Of a stretch of DNA of 64,000 bases, positions 34,708 through 44,762 are shown in pieces. The notes under the pieces were generated by a model that saw nothing but the letters and a program-made list of their open reading frames with translations, had not been told where the DNA came from and did no database searches. This DNA comes from an uncultured Pseudomonadota bacterium. GTDB taxonomy: Bacteria > Pseudomonadota > Gammaproteobacteria > Steroidobacterales > Steroidobacteraceae. How positions within the stretch are numbered: the stretch's first letter is position 1; the number at the start of each line of letters is the position of its first letter. The DNA is taken from NCBI GenBank assembly GCA_903862885.1, contig CAIOZU010000004.1, positions 1 through 64,000 on the forward strand, written 5' to 3'. Position numbers and translations under genes: made by a program.

Positions 34708-36228
34708 TTAAAGGGACGCTTTGGCTTGCGCGAGACCTCTTAGAGCCAAGCGCCGATTCGGGTAGGTAGCGAGTGTTCTTTCAAAGGCTGCAGCCGCTTC
34801 TGTGTGTCGATCGGCAGCGAGGAGTAGTTCACCCAATAATTCTTCTAATGGCTTGACTGACCACGGTGGACCATATTCAAAGACCAATGCATCTGATGCC
34901 GTGATGGCTTGCTGTACTTGGGTGATGCCTGCGTGGTCACCCCCAAAAAATCGCAGCGTACCTTCAAGGGCCTGGGCCATCAGTTGTGCTTGTTTCAGCT
35001 CCTCGGGGGTGACCGTATCGTACCAGTCAGTGGTAATTCCCCTCATATATTGCGGTGCGCTCTCGATGCGCGCATTTAAGTTCGCTAAGGATTTTTTTCC
35101 ATCATCCAAGTGACCGGCGGCTGCTTGGGTGATGCCATTGGAAAAATCATAGGCAGCAAAGTAGTTAATGGACGCGATGCCTGTCGAATCCACTGCGAGG
35201 TTTGCCTCAACGCCTGGCTCACCCTGTGTTTCAACTAACCACATGGCACGCGCATAGGCCAAGCGGAGACGATTATCCTTGTCCGCGTGCTCGGTCACAT
35301 CATGGGCCACAAGCCGAATGAGCGACGCAGCGGCTTCTTTTTGATTTCTTTGTAGATGAGCATAGGCGAGCCACAGTAGCGAGTGATAGCCACCCTCACC
35401 TTGCTTTCTGGCCGTGTCGAGTGAGGCGGCGTTCGCACGGATCGCGTCTTCCCACAGGCCGAGTGAAAAGAAAATGTGTGAGGGCATATGCTGGGCGTGA
35501 GAAGCGGCAGGGGCGACTTGGCCGTATAAGCGGGCGGCGTTTAGCCCTAAGGGTGCATGGATAGGGTCATCAAAGGCATGAATTAAATAATGTAATGCCC
35601 CGGGATGACGGGGTGCCCGATCGAGTACCGATTGCGCCTCCGCCGCTGCCTGCATGTAGTTTTTAATGTCACGATGTGAACCACTTAATCCCAACAGGGC
35701 GAGTGAGTAAAAAGCCCTAGCATCAAGATCATTAGGATATTGATCAGCGAGCGCGTGCAGGTGCGCACAAAAGCGTGCGTCGCGGATGGTTTTATCACCT
35801 TCGCCGTATAAGGCCTCGACGGCGGCCAGATAGGATTTTTCGCGCGCCGTGGGTGCCATCGCTACCCTCGCGTCGGTTGTTGCTGCTAAGTGGGTAAGTG
35901 CCACTCGGGCGCCATTTAAGTCTTGTTCACCCCAGATGGGTTGGTTGTAGCTCAGTGCTTCGCCCCAATAGGCCATAGCGAAGCGGGGGTCTTTTTTTTC
36001 AGCGAGCTGAAAGGCGCGCCGGGCTGCTGTGAATTCGAAGCTGTGCAGTAGCAGGACGCCGCGTAAAAAATCCGTTTGAGCGGCGGGTGCGCCTGAGTTT
36101 GCGAATTGAATGTCACCGAGTGATCCGCTCAAGGTGGCCCGATGCGTCGTTGGATCGTGAGCGAAACTCGAGAGACAGCACGCGCTGCACAATAGGCTTG
36201 CCAAGGCGAGTCGAGTCAGGTGTGTCAT
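34708..36228 (-). CDS. Secreted tetratricopeptide-repeat protein
   Basis: 506 residues with a cleavable signal peptide (LALASLLCSACCLSSFAHD). TPR-like helices run throughout: FLRGVLLLHSFEFTAARRAF, FAMAYWGEALSYNQPIWG, then GALHYLIHAFDDP and HAQHMPSHIFFSLGLWEDAI. The His-rich central segment is typical of a conserved family of exported TPR proteins of unknown role. The C-terminus closes with a last TPR (AAAAFERTLATYPNRRLALRG). Divergent from the DMSP-lyase-like gene. Confidence 0.85.
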   Translation of the reverse strand: MTHLTRLALASLLCSACCLSSFAHDPTTHRATLSGSLGDIQFANSGAPAAQTDFLRGVLLLHSFEFTAARRAFQLAEKKDPRFAMAYWGEALSYNQPIWGEQDLNGARVALTHLAATTDARVAMAPTAREKSYLAAVEALYGEGDKTIRDARFCAHLHALADQYPNDLDARAFYSLALLGLSGSHRDIKNYMQAAAEAQSVLDRAPRHPGALHYLIHAFDDPIHAPLGLNAARLYGQVAPAASHAQHMPSHIFFSLGLWEDAIRANAASLDTARKQGEGGYHSLLWLAYAHLQRNQKEAAASLIRLVAHDVTEHADKDNRLRLAYARAMWLVETQGEPGVEANLAVDSTGIASINYFAAYDFSNGITQAAAGHLDDGKKSLANLNARIESAPQYMRGITTDWYDTVTPEELKQAQLMAQALEGTLRFFGGDHAGITQVQQAITASDALVFEYGPPWSVKPLEELLGELLLAADRHTEAAAAFERTLATYPNRRLALRGLAQAKASL

Positions 36229-36261
36229 GGGACGTCCTCGGTGAGCGCGTGCAGGTCTCTA

Positions 36262-36322
36262 GAGTGTACTGCAGCGGGCAATGATCGACACCTAGGGGGT
36301 TCTGAGCGTCCGGTGTACACTC
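36262..36322. promoter_or_regulatory. Spaced inverted 8-mers in the TPR / DMSP-lyase-like divergent promoter
   Basis: GAGTGTAC (36262-36269) and GTACACTC (36315-36322) are perfect inverted copies, 53 bp apart start to start, about five helical turns. The second lies in the palindrome GTGTACAC. Could be paired operator half-sites in the divergent promoter; chance is not excluded. Confidence 0.3.
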
Positions 36323-36366
36323 CCCTGCATGGGGCGTAGTTCGCGGTCTTTAAGGGATCTAGGGCG

Positions 36367-37086
36367 TTGATTACACGGCGGACACTACTCCATGCGATGC
36401 TGGCCCTTGGCGCGTTAGGTGCCGGTCGGGCCATGGCGCAGGGTCGTCAGAGACGGGCAATGGCGGTTGCGGCACACCCCGTGGGGATTGATCGCATGCT
36501 GTCCGAGGTGCGCCATTGGCTTACCGAGCTTGGCGAACCGCTGTTATTAGAGTTTTTAAAAGACTGGCCGGGTGGCGCCCCGCTGCGAGAGATTCATTCC
36601 AGTCCAGTGCCTGTGATGCGCTATGTGCCGATGCTCTCTGCCCTCGCGCCGGATTCGATCGCGCCGCTAGTGCGATGTATTGTCGAGCAGGCGAGTCATT
36701 TCGAGTGGCGACGGAGTTATCAGCCGCCGGCCGTCAGTACACACTTTGCGGAGAACTATGGCTGGACGGAATGGCTAGGGCTCAAGGGTCCGATTCCGTC
36801 TGAGCAGCTAGCAGTCGGCTTATTGTTGTTGGGACCGGATGTCTATTATCCGTGGCATCGGCATGAAGCAGAGGAGCTCTACATACCCCTCGCAGGGCGC
36901 GCGGCTTGGAAGCACGCGGATGCACCGTGGCGTGAGCAGTCACCAGGTACAGTGATTCACCACAAATCTTTTGAGCGTCATGCGATGCAGACAAAAGGTG
37001 AACCGATGTTAGCGCTTTATCTGTGGCGTTCGACTGACCTCAACCAGAGATCGCAGCTCGACGGCGAGACAGACGTATCCAGTTAG
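36367..37086 (+). CDS. DMSP-lyase-like cupin (DddL/DddQ family) with Tat-type signal
   Basis: 239 residues. The C-terminal cupin carries the DMSP-lyase metal motif YYPWHRHEAEELYIPLAG (H164, H166, E170, Y172) and a later H205 (FERHAM). Family enzymes cleave dimethylsulfoniopropionate to DMS and acrylate. The N-terminus ITRRTLLHAML plus a hydrophobic stretch ending AMAQ looks like a twin-arginine signal, so export is predicted. That would be unusual, since DddL, DddQ and DddW are thought of as cytoplasmic. The TTG start at 36367 has AAGGGA about 10 bp upstream. It is convergent with, and overlaps by 4 bp, a SulP transporter. The family call is firm; activity on DMSP is untested. Confidence 0.82.
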   Translation: MITRRTLLHAMLALGALGAGRAMAQGRQRRAMAVAAHPVGIDRMLSEVRHWLTELGEPLLLEFLKDWPGGAPLREIHSSPVPVMRYVPMLSALAPDSIAPLVRCIVEQASHFEWRRSYQPPAVSTHFAENYGWTEWLGLKGPIPSEQLAVGLLLLGPDVYYPWHRHEAEELYIPLAGRAAWKHADAPWREQSPGTVIHHKSFERHAMQTKGEPMLALYLWRSTDLNQRSQLDGETDVSS

Positions 37087-38801
37087 GGGTGTTTCGTGTG
37101 ACTTGTGGTGTCGCTACAGACTTTTATCGCGTCCTGAAACTCACTGAAATGATTATCGGCGCCCACCAAGTCGATGAGTCGGCTGCGAACCAGCTTTGCA
37201 TAGACGCGAGGATTAGCGCCAGTCAGCATCACTCGCACGTGGCGTCGTTGCAAATTAGCGATGACATTTTCTAAGGTCTGCAGGCCGGTGAGGTCTATAA
37301 ATGGAACCCATTTAAGACGAATGATCATGACCTTAGGATCGGTATGTGTGCCTCGGAGTGCATTCTCGAAGGCCTCCACCGCGGCAAAGAACATAGGCCC
37401 TTGCACCGTGTAGACCAGGACCCCCGGCGGTAGTGCGTGTAGGTTAAGTGCGGCCAGTTCAGGCGCTAGTTCGTCGGCTGTGGATTCATTGACCTCTACG
37501 CTCCCGGCCATTCGCTTTAAGAAGTGGATCGTCGCTAAGATCACCCCAATATTGACCGCTACCACGATGTCGGCAAAGACGGTCAAGGCGAAGGTCACTA
37601 GGAGGATGAGGACGTCGGCGCGGGGAGCGCGTCTCAGTATCTTCAGAAAGTGTGGGATCTCACTCATGTTCCACGCGACCACAAACAAAATTGCCGCTAG
37701 AACCGCCAGCGGAATGTGTACGGCGAGCGGCGCTAACACCACCAGGATCAGTATCAGCGTCAGTGAGTGCACGATGCCCGATAGTGGGCTGGTGGCCCCA
37801 TTGCGAATATTGGTGGCGGTGCGCGCGATCGCGCCGGTGGCTGCGAATCCACCAAACAGTGGGGCAGCCAGATTGGCGAGACCTTGGCCGATGAGTTCTT
37901 GGTTGGAGTGATGCTGCGTGCCTGCCATGCCATCGGCGATGACGGCAGAGAGCAGTGATTCAATTGCGCCTAGCATGGCAATGGCAAAAGCAGGCCCGAT
38001 CAGTTCAACTAAGCGACTGAGGGTTACAGCCGGCAGATGAAAGGCAGGTAGACCACTGGGTATGCCACCAAACGCCGAGCCGATAGTTTGTACGGTTGGA
38101 AACTGGCATTGAGCTTGTATCAGTGTCGCCACCACCAGCGCCGTTAAGGGCCCCGGAATTTTCTTAATGCCCGGTATCTGCGGTCCCACGAGGAGAACGA
38201 TCAGGGATAGCAAAGACAGGGCCGTGGTGGTGAGATCGAGCGCGGGGAGGGACTGGGCAACCTGCCAGAGCTTGAGGTGAAAGTGCTCCGCGTGGGGTGT
38301 TGGCAGGCCAAAGAAAGCGGGCCATTGACCCACCCAAATGATCACGCCAATACCTGCCGTAAAACCGAGGATCACCGAGTAGGGGATGAAGCGAATGATG
38401 TTACCTAAGCGAGCGCCGCCTAAGGCCACCAGCATGATGCCGGCCATCAGCGTTGCGATTTGTAACCCGTCGATGCCATGGTGGGCCGTGATGGCGGCGA
38501 GTACGACGATGAAAGCGCCGGTGGGTCCTGCGATCTGCAGGCGACTGCCGCCAAAAATGGAGACCATCAAGCCGGCGACAATCGAGGTGTAAATGCCTTG
38601 TTCGGGCTTGGCGCCGGAGGCGATCGCGAAGGCCATGGCCAGCGGCAAGGCCACGACCGCGACGATCACGCCGGACAGGATATTAGGGAGCCATTGGCGT
38701 TGATGAAAGAGACCTGCGCGGTGGGCTTCCATCAGTGCCGGTGCCCACTGGCGAGATTTACTCATTGGGGCAGTGTGCATGGTTGGTGGGGGTTGCACCA
38801 C
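37083..38801 (-). CDS. SulP-family anion transporter with STAS domain
   Basis: About 572 residues: 10 or more membrane segments (about 40-430; sulfate-permease motif AVVALPLAMAFAIASGAKPE, GPTGAFIVVLAAI) and a C-terminal STAS domain (about 450-560; WVPFIDLTGLQTLENVI). SulP proteins take up sulfate or bicarbonate. Its neighbour is the sulfite-reduction operon, which favours sulfate. GTG at 38801 is used here; ATGs at 38780 and 38765 are alternatives, and the true start is unclear. Confidence 0.92.
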   Translation of the reverse strand: MVQPPPTMHTAPMSKSRQWAPALMEAHRAGLFHQRQWLPNILSGVIVAVVALPLAMAFAIASGAKPEQGIYTSIVAGLMVSIFGGSRLQIAGPTGAFIVVLAAITAHHGIDGLQIATLMAGIMLVALGGARLGNIIRFIPYSVILGFTAGIGVIIWVGQWPAFFGLPTPHAEHFHLKLWQVAQSLPALDLTTTALSLLSLIVLLVGPQIPGIKKIPGPLTALVVATLIQAQCQFPTVQTIGSAFGGIPSGLPAFHLPAVTLSRLVELIGPAFAIAMLGAIESLLSAVIADGMAGTQHHSNQELIGQGLANLAAPLFGGFAATGAIARTATNIRNGATSPLSGIVHSLTLILILVVLAPLAVHIPLAVLAAILFVVAWNMSEIPHFLKILRRAPRADVLILLVTFALTVFADIVVAVNIGVILATIHFLKRMAGSVEVNESTADELAPELAALNLHALPPGVLVYTVQGPMFFAAVEAFENALRGTHTDPKVMIIRLKWVPFIDLTGLQTLENVIANLQRRHVRVMLTGANPRVYAKLVRSRLIDLVGADNHFSEFQDAIKVCSDTTSHTKHP

Positions 38802-38921
38802 CCGCCTGCGGTGTCTACCTACAGGTCGGTCAGGAATGCCCTGTGTGGGAGCGTCCCGGCTTCCGTTTGAGGGCGTTCGTCATGTGGCGTTGAGGCCTAT
38901 TTTTCGCCTATGCAACGCTCC

Positions 38922-38937
38922 GTTATGGATCCATAAC
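38922..38937. promoter_or_regulatory. 16-bp perfect palindrome upstream of cysJ
   Basis: GTTATGGATCCATAAC is fully self-complementary and sits 48 bp upstream of the cysJ start, followed by the AT-rich AATAAAGCG. ATAAC-type halves are compatible with a LysR-type (CysB-like) activator site, but no regulator gene is in the window. Confidence 0.45.
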
Positions 38938-38985
38938 AATAAAGCGCTTTCTTGAGGTCCAGTCAGGCCCTAGCATGCCCGCCCT

Positions 38986-40761
38986 ATGTCCGATCATCCA
39001 GCCTCGGCGGCCGCGCCATTAGACCCCGATGCCCGCCAAGGGCTGGAGCAATGGGCAGCCCATCAATCACCCGCCGCGCTGTGGTGGGCTTCTGGCTATC
39101 TGGCCGCTCGGGCCCAAGGGGCTCCCGTGGGCAGCGGGGCGGCCGCACCGGCGGCGGACGCGCTCCTGGTGCTGACGGCCTCGCAGACTGGCAATGCCCG
39201 CCGTCTGGGTGAACGCCTGCGTGAACGACTGGTCAGCGCAGGTCATATAGTGCGTCTGGTGTCATCGGCCGATGTGACCAGTAAACAACTGACGGCAGCA
39301 CGATCGCTGCTGGTGGTCGCGAGCACACAGGGTGATGGAGACCCGCCGGATGAAGCGCGGGGTCTTTGGGAATTACTGAGTGGTCGTAAGGCGCCAAAGC
39401 TTTCTCAAACGCCCTTTGCCATTTTTGGGCTCGGTGACTCGAGCTACCCCAAATTCTGCGAGGCAGGCCGTTTTCTTGATGAGCGCTTGGCGGTGTTGGG
39501 TGGGATCCGTCTGCTGGAGCGAGTGGATGCGGACGTCGAATACGCCGATGAGGCGGAGGGGTGGCTCGATGCCGTCGTCGCGGCGGTTCCGGCGCCGGTG
39601 GCGGGGGCCGGGGTCGCTCAGCCGCAGGTCAGCGGGATGTCCCTCACGACGCGTCAGGCGGAGCGGGATACGCCGCGCGAGGTGCCGATATTGACAGCGC
39701 AGTCGATTGTGGCAAGTCAAGCGGGCCGCGCCGTGCTGCACTATGAATTAGAGGGGGGCGCTGACTTTGCCTATGAGCCAGGCGATTCACTCGGTGTCTG
39801 GCCACTGAATCCATCAGCGGTGGTGGCGCGCGTCACCGCACAGTTGGCGGATTCTCCTGCGCAGGTGGTGCGCGGTAAGCACGAGCGCTTGCTCGAGGAT
39901 TGGCTCACGGAGCATCTAGAGATCACACGGGTGGCGCGTCCTTTGCTGGAGGCGCAGGCCCTGCGTTCTGGTTCCTTAGAGTTGAAGGCGTTGCTTGAAA
40001 AGACCCCGGATGCCGCCGCGCGCCTGCAGTCTTTCATGACGAGCGTCAATGCGGCGGATGTGCTCGAGCGCTTTCCGGTGTTGGTCGGACAGGCTTGGCA
40101 TGCAGCCGATTTACTCGCTGTGTTGCGCCCGTTGGCGCCGCGACTGTATTCGATTGCGTCCAGTCGTAAGGCGGTGGGCGACGAAGTGCATTTGACGGTG
40201 GCTGCGATGACTGACGGTGCCGCATCCACCCATCTGTGGCGTCGCGGCAGTGAGGGCGGCGTGGTACGCGCCTATATCGAGCGAAATGAGCATTTCCGTT
40301 TGCCGGCGGATGCTTCCCGCGATGTGATCATGATTGGGCCCGGCACGGGGGTGGCACCCTTCAGAGCCTTTGTGCAAGAGCGTGCCGAAATAGGCGCCAG
40401 CGGCCGGCAATGGCTGTTTTTTGGTGCGCGTCATTTTGATAGCGAGTTCCTGTATCAATTGGAGTGGCAACAGGCATTGAAGGACGGTCGTTTGCACCGT
40501 CTGGATTTGGCCTTTTCCCGCGATCAAGCGAGCAAGATTTATGTCCAGCATCGCCTGCGTGAGCGCGCCGTCGACCTGTGGCAGTGGCTGGAAGGAGGCG
40601 CCAGTGTGTATGTGTGTGGCGATGCCACTCACATGGCTTCTGATGTGCACGCTGCGCTGCGTGAGGTAGGGCAGTTGGCGGGTGGGCTTGACGCCGAAGC
40701 GGCAGAAGCCTGGTTGTCTGATCTGGCAGCTGGCAAGCGCTATCTGCGCGATGTTTACTAA
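38986..40761 (+). CDS. cysJ: NADPH-dependent assimilatory sulfite reductase, flavoprotein subunit
   Basis: 591 residues. Flavodoxin-like FMN domain (about 60-200; TASQTGNARRLGERL, STQGDGDPPDEA, FGLGDSSYPKFC). FAD-binding domain (about 225-440; PRLYSIASSRKAVGDEVHLTV). NADPH domain (about 445-591; IGPGTGVAPFRAFVQER, FFGARHFDSEFLY), with the standard terminal LRDVY. It feeds electrons to CysI to reduce sulfite to sulfide. The ribosome site is weak. It lies 11 bp before cysI; first gene of cysJIHG. Confidence 0.96.
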   Translation: MSDHPASAAAPLDPDARQGLEQWAAHQSPAALWWASGYLAARAQGAPVGSGAAAPAADALLVLTASQTGNARRLGERLRERLVSAGHIVRLVSSADVTSKQLTAARSLLVVASTQGDGDPPDEARGLWELLSGRKAPKLSQTPFAIFGLGDSSYPKFCEAGRFLDERLAVLGGIRLLERVDADVEYADEAEGWLDAVVAAVPAPVAGAGVAQPQVSGMSLTTRQAERDTPREVPILTAQSIVASQAGRAVLHYELEGGADFAYEPGDSLGVWPLNPSAVVARVTAQLADSPAQVVRGKHERLLEDWLTEHLEITRVARPLLEAQALRSGSLELKALLEKTPDAAARLQSFMTSVNAADVLERFPVLVGQAWHAADLLAVLRPLAPRLYSIASSRKAVGDEVHLTVAAMTDGAASTHLWRRGSEGGVVRAYIERNEHFRLPADASRDVIMIGPGTGVAPFRAFVQERAEIGASGRQWLFFGARHFDSEFLYQLEWQQALKDGRLHRLDLAFSRDQASKIYVQHRLRERAVDLWQWLEGGASVYVCGDATHMASDVHAALREVGQLAGGLDAEAAEAWLSDLAAGKRYLRDVY

Positions 40762-40772
40762 AGGAATACACC

Positions 40773-42446
40773 GTGGCTGATCTCTCTCCGGTCGAAGGAA
40801 TTAAAACCCGCAGTCGTGGCTTGCGTGGCACGCTGGTGGAGAGCTTGGCGGATCCTATTACTGGTGCGATCGCTGAGGATGATACGCAACTCATAAAATT
40901 CCACGGTAGCTACCAGCAGGATGATCGTGATGTGCGTGAGGAGCGTCGTCAGCAGAAATTAGAGCCCGCTTACAGTTTTATGATCCGCACTCGTTTGCCG
41001 GGCGGCGTGGCAACGCCTACGCAGTGGCTTGCGCTCGATGCGCTGACTCGTGAGTTCGGTAATGGCACTTTAAAACTGACCACACGGCAGGCTTTTCAGG
41101 TGCACGGCGTGGTCAAACGTGACCTGAAAGACAGTTTTCAGGCCTTGAATCAAGTGGCGATTGATTGCATTGCCGCCTGTGGTGATGTGAATCGTAATGT
41201 GATGGCTGGCATTAATCCTGCTGAGAGCGCGCTGCATGCCGAGGTCCACGCCGCTGCGCGCGGGTTGTCAGAGCATTTGTTGCCACGAACGCGCGCCTAC
41301 CACGAGGTGTGGTTGGATGGTGAAAAGCTCGCCGGTGAGGTAGAGAAAGAGCCGCTGTATGGCCCGACCTACCTGCCAAGAAAATTTAAAGTTGCGGTGG
41401 TGCTGCCGCCACACAATGACGTGGATATTTACACGCAGGATCTTGGCTTTATTGCCATCGTGGAAAAAAGCCAACTCATCGGTTTTAACCTCACGGCGGG
41501 GGGTGGTTTGGGTGTCACCCACGGGGAATCGGCCACCTTCCCGCGACTCGCTGATCTCATCGGTTACTTACCTAAAGAGCGTTTGAATGAAGTGGCGGCT
41601 GCGGTCATGACCACCCAGCGTGACTTCGGTGATCGCACCAATCGTAAACACGCGCGCCTGAAGTACACCATTCACGAGTTGGGATTGCCGTGGTTTAAAG
41701 AGGAGCTCGCGCGCCGTCTCGGCGGGCCACTGGCCGCACCCAAGCCTTTTACTTTCACGACTCGTGGCGATCGCTTCGGCTGGGTGGAGGATACCCATGG
41801 GCGTTGGCACCTGACGCTCAGAGTGCCCGGTGGCCGCGTGATGGATGGCCCGGAGCAACGCTGGTGCGCTGGATTGCGCGCGTATGCTGAGCGAAATCTC
41901 GGTGAGCTGAGGCTGACGCCGAACCAGAATCTGGTGCTTGCTGAGATTCCAGCGAGTGAGAAGGCCGCGGTCACGGCACTGGTGTCGACTTTCGGTTTAA
42001 ACATTCACGAGACAGCCACCCGCGTGGCTCGCGATGCATTGGCGTGCGTTTCCCTCCCCACGTGTCCGTTGGCCATGGCGGAGGCAGAGCGTTATATCGT
42101 GGCCTTCAGTGCACGTATGGATGAGTTATTGGTGCGACACGGCTTAGCGGGAGAGGCCGTGAGCGTGCGTATTACCGGTTGCCCGAATGGCTGTGCACGC
42201 CCGTATGTGGCGGAGATCGCGCTCATTGGTAAAGCGCCTGGACGTTACAATCTAATGCTTGGCAGTGACGCCTTGGGGGCGCGCTTGAATGTGCTGTATC
42301 GCGAGAACATTGATGAGACCACTATTCTTGCCGCGTTAGATCCGTTGTTTGCTGGCTGGGCAGCAGGGCGACAGGGGACTGAGAGTTTCGGCGACTGGTG
42401 TATGCGCAGTGGTGTGGTAGTGATCCCTGCTGTGTCTGCGGCATGA
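40773..42446 (+). CDS. cysI: Assimilatory sulfite reductase, hemoprotein subunit
   Basis: 557 residues. Duplicated nitrite/sulfite reductase fold; the siroheme/[4Fe-4S] Cys ligands appear as [15 protein letters not shown] and [10 protein letters not shown]. The substrate-binding region includes [17 protein letters not shown]. It reduces sulfite to sulfide with electrons from CysJ. The stop overlaps the cysH start (ATGA), so the two are coupled. Confidence 0.97.
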   Translation: MADLSPVEGIKTRSRGLRGTLVESLADPITGAIAEDDTQLIKFHGSYQQDDRDVREERRQQKLEPAYSFMIRTRLPGGVATPTQWLALDALTREFGNGTLKLTTRQAFQVHGVVKRDLKDSFQALNQVAIDCIAACGDVNRNVMAGINPAESALHAEVHAAARGLSEHLLPRTRAYHEVWLDGEKLAGEVEKEPLYGPTYLPRKFKVAVVLPPHNDVDIYTQDLGFIAIVEKSQLIGFNLTAGGGLGVTHGESATFPRLADLIGYLPKERLNEVAAAVMTTQRDFGDRTNRKHARLKYTIHELGLPWFKEELARRLGGPLAAPKPFTFTTRGDRFGWVEDTHGRWHLTLRVPGGRVMDGPEQRWCAGLRAYAERNLGELRLTPNQNLVLAEIPASEKAAVTALVSTFGLNIHETATRVARDALACVSLPTCPLAMAEAERYIVAFSARMDELLVRHGLAGEAVSVRITGCPNGCARPYVAEIALIGKAPGRYNLMLGSDALGARLNVLYRENIDETTILAALDPLFAGWAAGRQGTESFGDWCMRSGVVVIPAVSAA

Positions 42447-43183
42447 GCGCAGTTGTGCAAGCCATCGAAGCGAACTGGCTCAGTGATGCGGCAGCGCGCG
42501 CTGATGCCTCAGCGACGCTCGAAAAGCTGAGTGCCGAAGAGCGCGTCGCGTGGGCGCTGGAGCATCTACCGAAGCCACAGGTTTTGTCATCGAGCTTCGG
42601 GGCGCAGGCGGCGGTGATGTTGCATCTGTTGGTCACGCAAGCGCCTGACACACCGGTTGTCGTAGTCGATACCGGCTATTTGTTTCCGGAGACTTATCAG
42701 TTTATTGATCACTTGCAGGAGCGCTTTCAGCTGCGACTACATGTTGCGCGTGCTGAACTGAGTGCCGCTTGGCAGGAGGCGCGTTACGGCCGTCTGTGGA
42801 AACAGGATATGGCAGCTCTGGATACTTATAACCGCATCAACAAAGTCGAGCCGATGCGCCGCGTGTTTGAGGGGCTTGGTTCGCGCACCTGGTTCACGGG
42901 ACTGCGCCGTGATCAGTCAGCGAGTCGCTTAGGTGTGCCGTTTCTCGGTGTGCAGGAAGGGCGCTTCAAAGTAGCGCCGATCGCCGATTGGACGGACCGC
43001 GAAGTAGGTCGCTATCTCAAACAACATGATTTGCCCTATCACCCCCTGTGGGATCAGGGCTATGTGTCGATTGGGGATTGGCACACGACACGTCCGTTAT
43101 CCGAGGCGGGCTCGGCTGATGCGACTCGATTCTTTGGTCTGAAACGTGAATGCGGTTTGCATGAGCCCGACTACGCCATTTAG
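42443..43183 (+). CDS. cysH: Phosphoadenylyl-sulfate (PAPS) reductase
   Basis: 246 residues from the ATG at 42443, which overlaps the cysI stop. Motifs are [42 protein letters not shown] and the C-terminal RECGLHE with the single catalytic Cys. No CC pair for an Fe-S cluster is present, so this is the thioredoxin-dependent PAPS type rather than APS reductase. It supplies sulfite to CysJI. ATP sulfurylase and APS kinase genes are not in the window. Confidence 0.95.
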   Translation: MSAVVQAIEANWLSDAAARADASATLEKLSAEERVAWALEHLPKPQVLSSSFGAQAAVMLHLLVTQAPDTPVVVVDTGYLFPETYQFIDHLQERFQLRLHVARAELSAAWQEARYGRLWKQDMAALDTYNRINKVEPMRRVFEGLGSRTWFTGLRRDQSASRLGVPFLGVQEGRFKVAPIADWTDREVGRYLKQHDLPYHPLWDQGYVSIGDWHTTRPLSEAGSADATRFFGLKRECGLHEPDYAI

Positions 43184-43205
43184 CCATGTGTGACGGAGAT
43201 AGATT

Positions 43206-44708
43206 ATGCGTCATTTTCCGCTCTTTTTAGATCTGCACGGACGCACCGTGGCGGTGATTGGTGGTGGTGAGGTGGCGTTGCGTAAGGTGCGCGCGCTGCT
43301 CGAAGCCGGGGCGCGTGTCACGGTGGTGGCATCTGAGCTGCATCCCGCGCTAGCAGCAGAGTGCACTGACGTGTTGTCGCTTGAGAATGGATCACTCACG
43401 ACAGGGTCCGTTCAGTACGTACAGGCTCAGGTATCGGTCGATGTGCAGGCATTGATGGTTGCGTCGTGGTTTCAGGAGGCCTGGTTTATTGTCGCGGCAA
43501 CCGATGACACCGCGGTCAATGCGGCTGTGGCCGCGGCGGGCGATCGGGCGCATAAATTCGTCAATGTGGTCGATGATGCTGCTCACTGCAGTGCGATTGT
43601 GCCGGCGATCATTGATCGCTCACCGCTGCTGGTGGCCGTATCGACCGGGGGTACGGCGCCGATGTTGGCTCGTCGGGTGCGTCGCGATGTGGAGTTGTTG
43701 CTCGACGCAGGACTCGGACGCTTAGCCCAGTTCTTTGCGCGTTGGCGATCTCGAGTCACCGCCATGGTGCCCATGCCATCGCAGCGGCGTGTGCTGTATG
43801 ACCAGTGGATGGATGGTGAAGTCGCGCGGTTGGTGCGTGATGGCCGGGAAGACGCGGCAGACGCCGCGCTCGCGGCATCACTAGAGCCGGCTCGAGTCAG
43901 TAGTGGGCAGGCGCGATCGTCGAGTGGCCATGTGACCTTGGTGGGCGCAGGGCCTGGCGGCGCTGGGCTACTCACCTTGGCGGGTCTGCAGGCGCTGCAA
44001 AGTGCCGATGTTATTTTGGTTGACCGCTTAGTGAGCGCCGAAGTGCGCGCCATGGCGCGACGCGATGCACTGCAGATTGAAGTCGGCAAGGAAGGGGGTG
44101 GGCACTCAGTCACCCAGGAGGAGATCCACCGATTGTTAGTGCATCATGCTACGCAGGGTTTGCACGTGGTGCGCTTGAAGGGGGGCGATCCCTTTATTTT
44201 TGGTCGCGGCGGTGAAGAGCTGCTGTGTCTGCGTGCGGCGGGTATCCGATATTCAGTGGTGCCTGGGGTAACCGCTGCTCTTGCCTGTGCGGCGCAGGCG
44301 GGCTTGCCCCTGACCCATCGCAATGTGGCGCGTAGTATCCGTTTCGCGACGGCCCATTGTCGTGGTTCGGCCGATGACACCGATTGGGCGTCCTTGGCGG
44401 CTGAGACCGACACCTTGGTGTTGTACATGGCGGTGGCGCAGTGTGCGCGGGTACAGCGCGAGTTGCTGGTGCGAGGGCGTGCGGGTAGTACCCCTGTGGC
44501 TATTATTGAAAATGGCGGCCGACCCGAGCAGCGCGTTGTACTGACGGTCCTTAATCAGTTGACTACGGCGGTGCGTGAGCAGGCTGTGTGCGCGCCTGCG
44601 CTACTGGTTATCGGTGAGGTGGCCGCTATGGCCGGCGAACTGCATTGGTTTGGTGCCGCGCCGGTGTTGTATCCCTCTCAGCCGATCATGCAAAGCATCT
44701 CGGCCTAA
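43206..44708 (+). CDS. cysG: Siroheme synthase (trifunctional)
   Basis: 500 residues. The N-terminal precorrin-2 dehydrogenase/ferrochelatase domain (about 1-215; VAVIGGGEVALRKVRALLEAG, PLLVAVSTGGTAPMLARRVR) is fused to a uroporphyrinogen-III methyltransferase domain (about 235-485; VTLVGAGPGGAGLLTLAG, VRLKGGDPFIFGRGGEE, VVPGVTAALACAAQAGLPLTHR). It makes the siroheme needed by CysI. 22 bp after cysH with GGAG upstream; last gene of cysJIHG. Confidence 0.96.
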   Translation: MRHFPLFLDLHGRTVAVIGGGEVALRKVRALLEAGARVTVVASELHPALAAECTDVLSLENGSLTTGSVQYVQAQVSVDVQALMVASWFQEAWFIVAATDDTAVNAAVAAAGDRAHKFVNVVDDAAHCSAIVPAIIDRSPLLVAVSTGGTAPMLARRVRRDVELLLDAGLGRLAQFFARWRSRVTAMVPMPSQRRVLYDQWMDGEVARLVRDGREDAADAALAASLEPARVSSGQARSSSGHVTLVGAGPGGAGLLTLAGLQALQSADVILVDRLVSAEVRAMARRDALQIEVGKEGGGHSVTQEEIHRLLVHHATQGLHVVRLKGGDPFIFGRGGEELLCLRAAGIRYSVVPGVTAALACAAQAGLPLTHRNVARSIRFATAHCRGSADDTDWASLAAETDTLVLYMAVAQCARVQRELLVRGRAGSTPVAIIENGGRPEQRVVLTVLNQLTTAVREQAVCAPALLVIGEVAAMAGELHWFGAAPVLYPSQPIMQSISA

Positions 44709-44762
44709 CAAGCGATCATTCCTTCGCATCACACCGTTGCTTAAAGCGCGGCTGCGCCCTTA

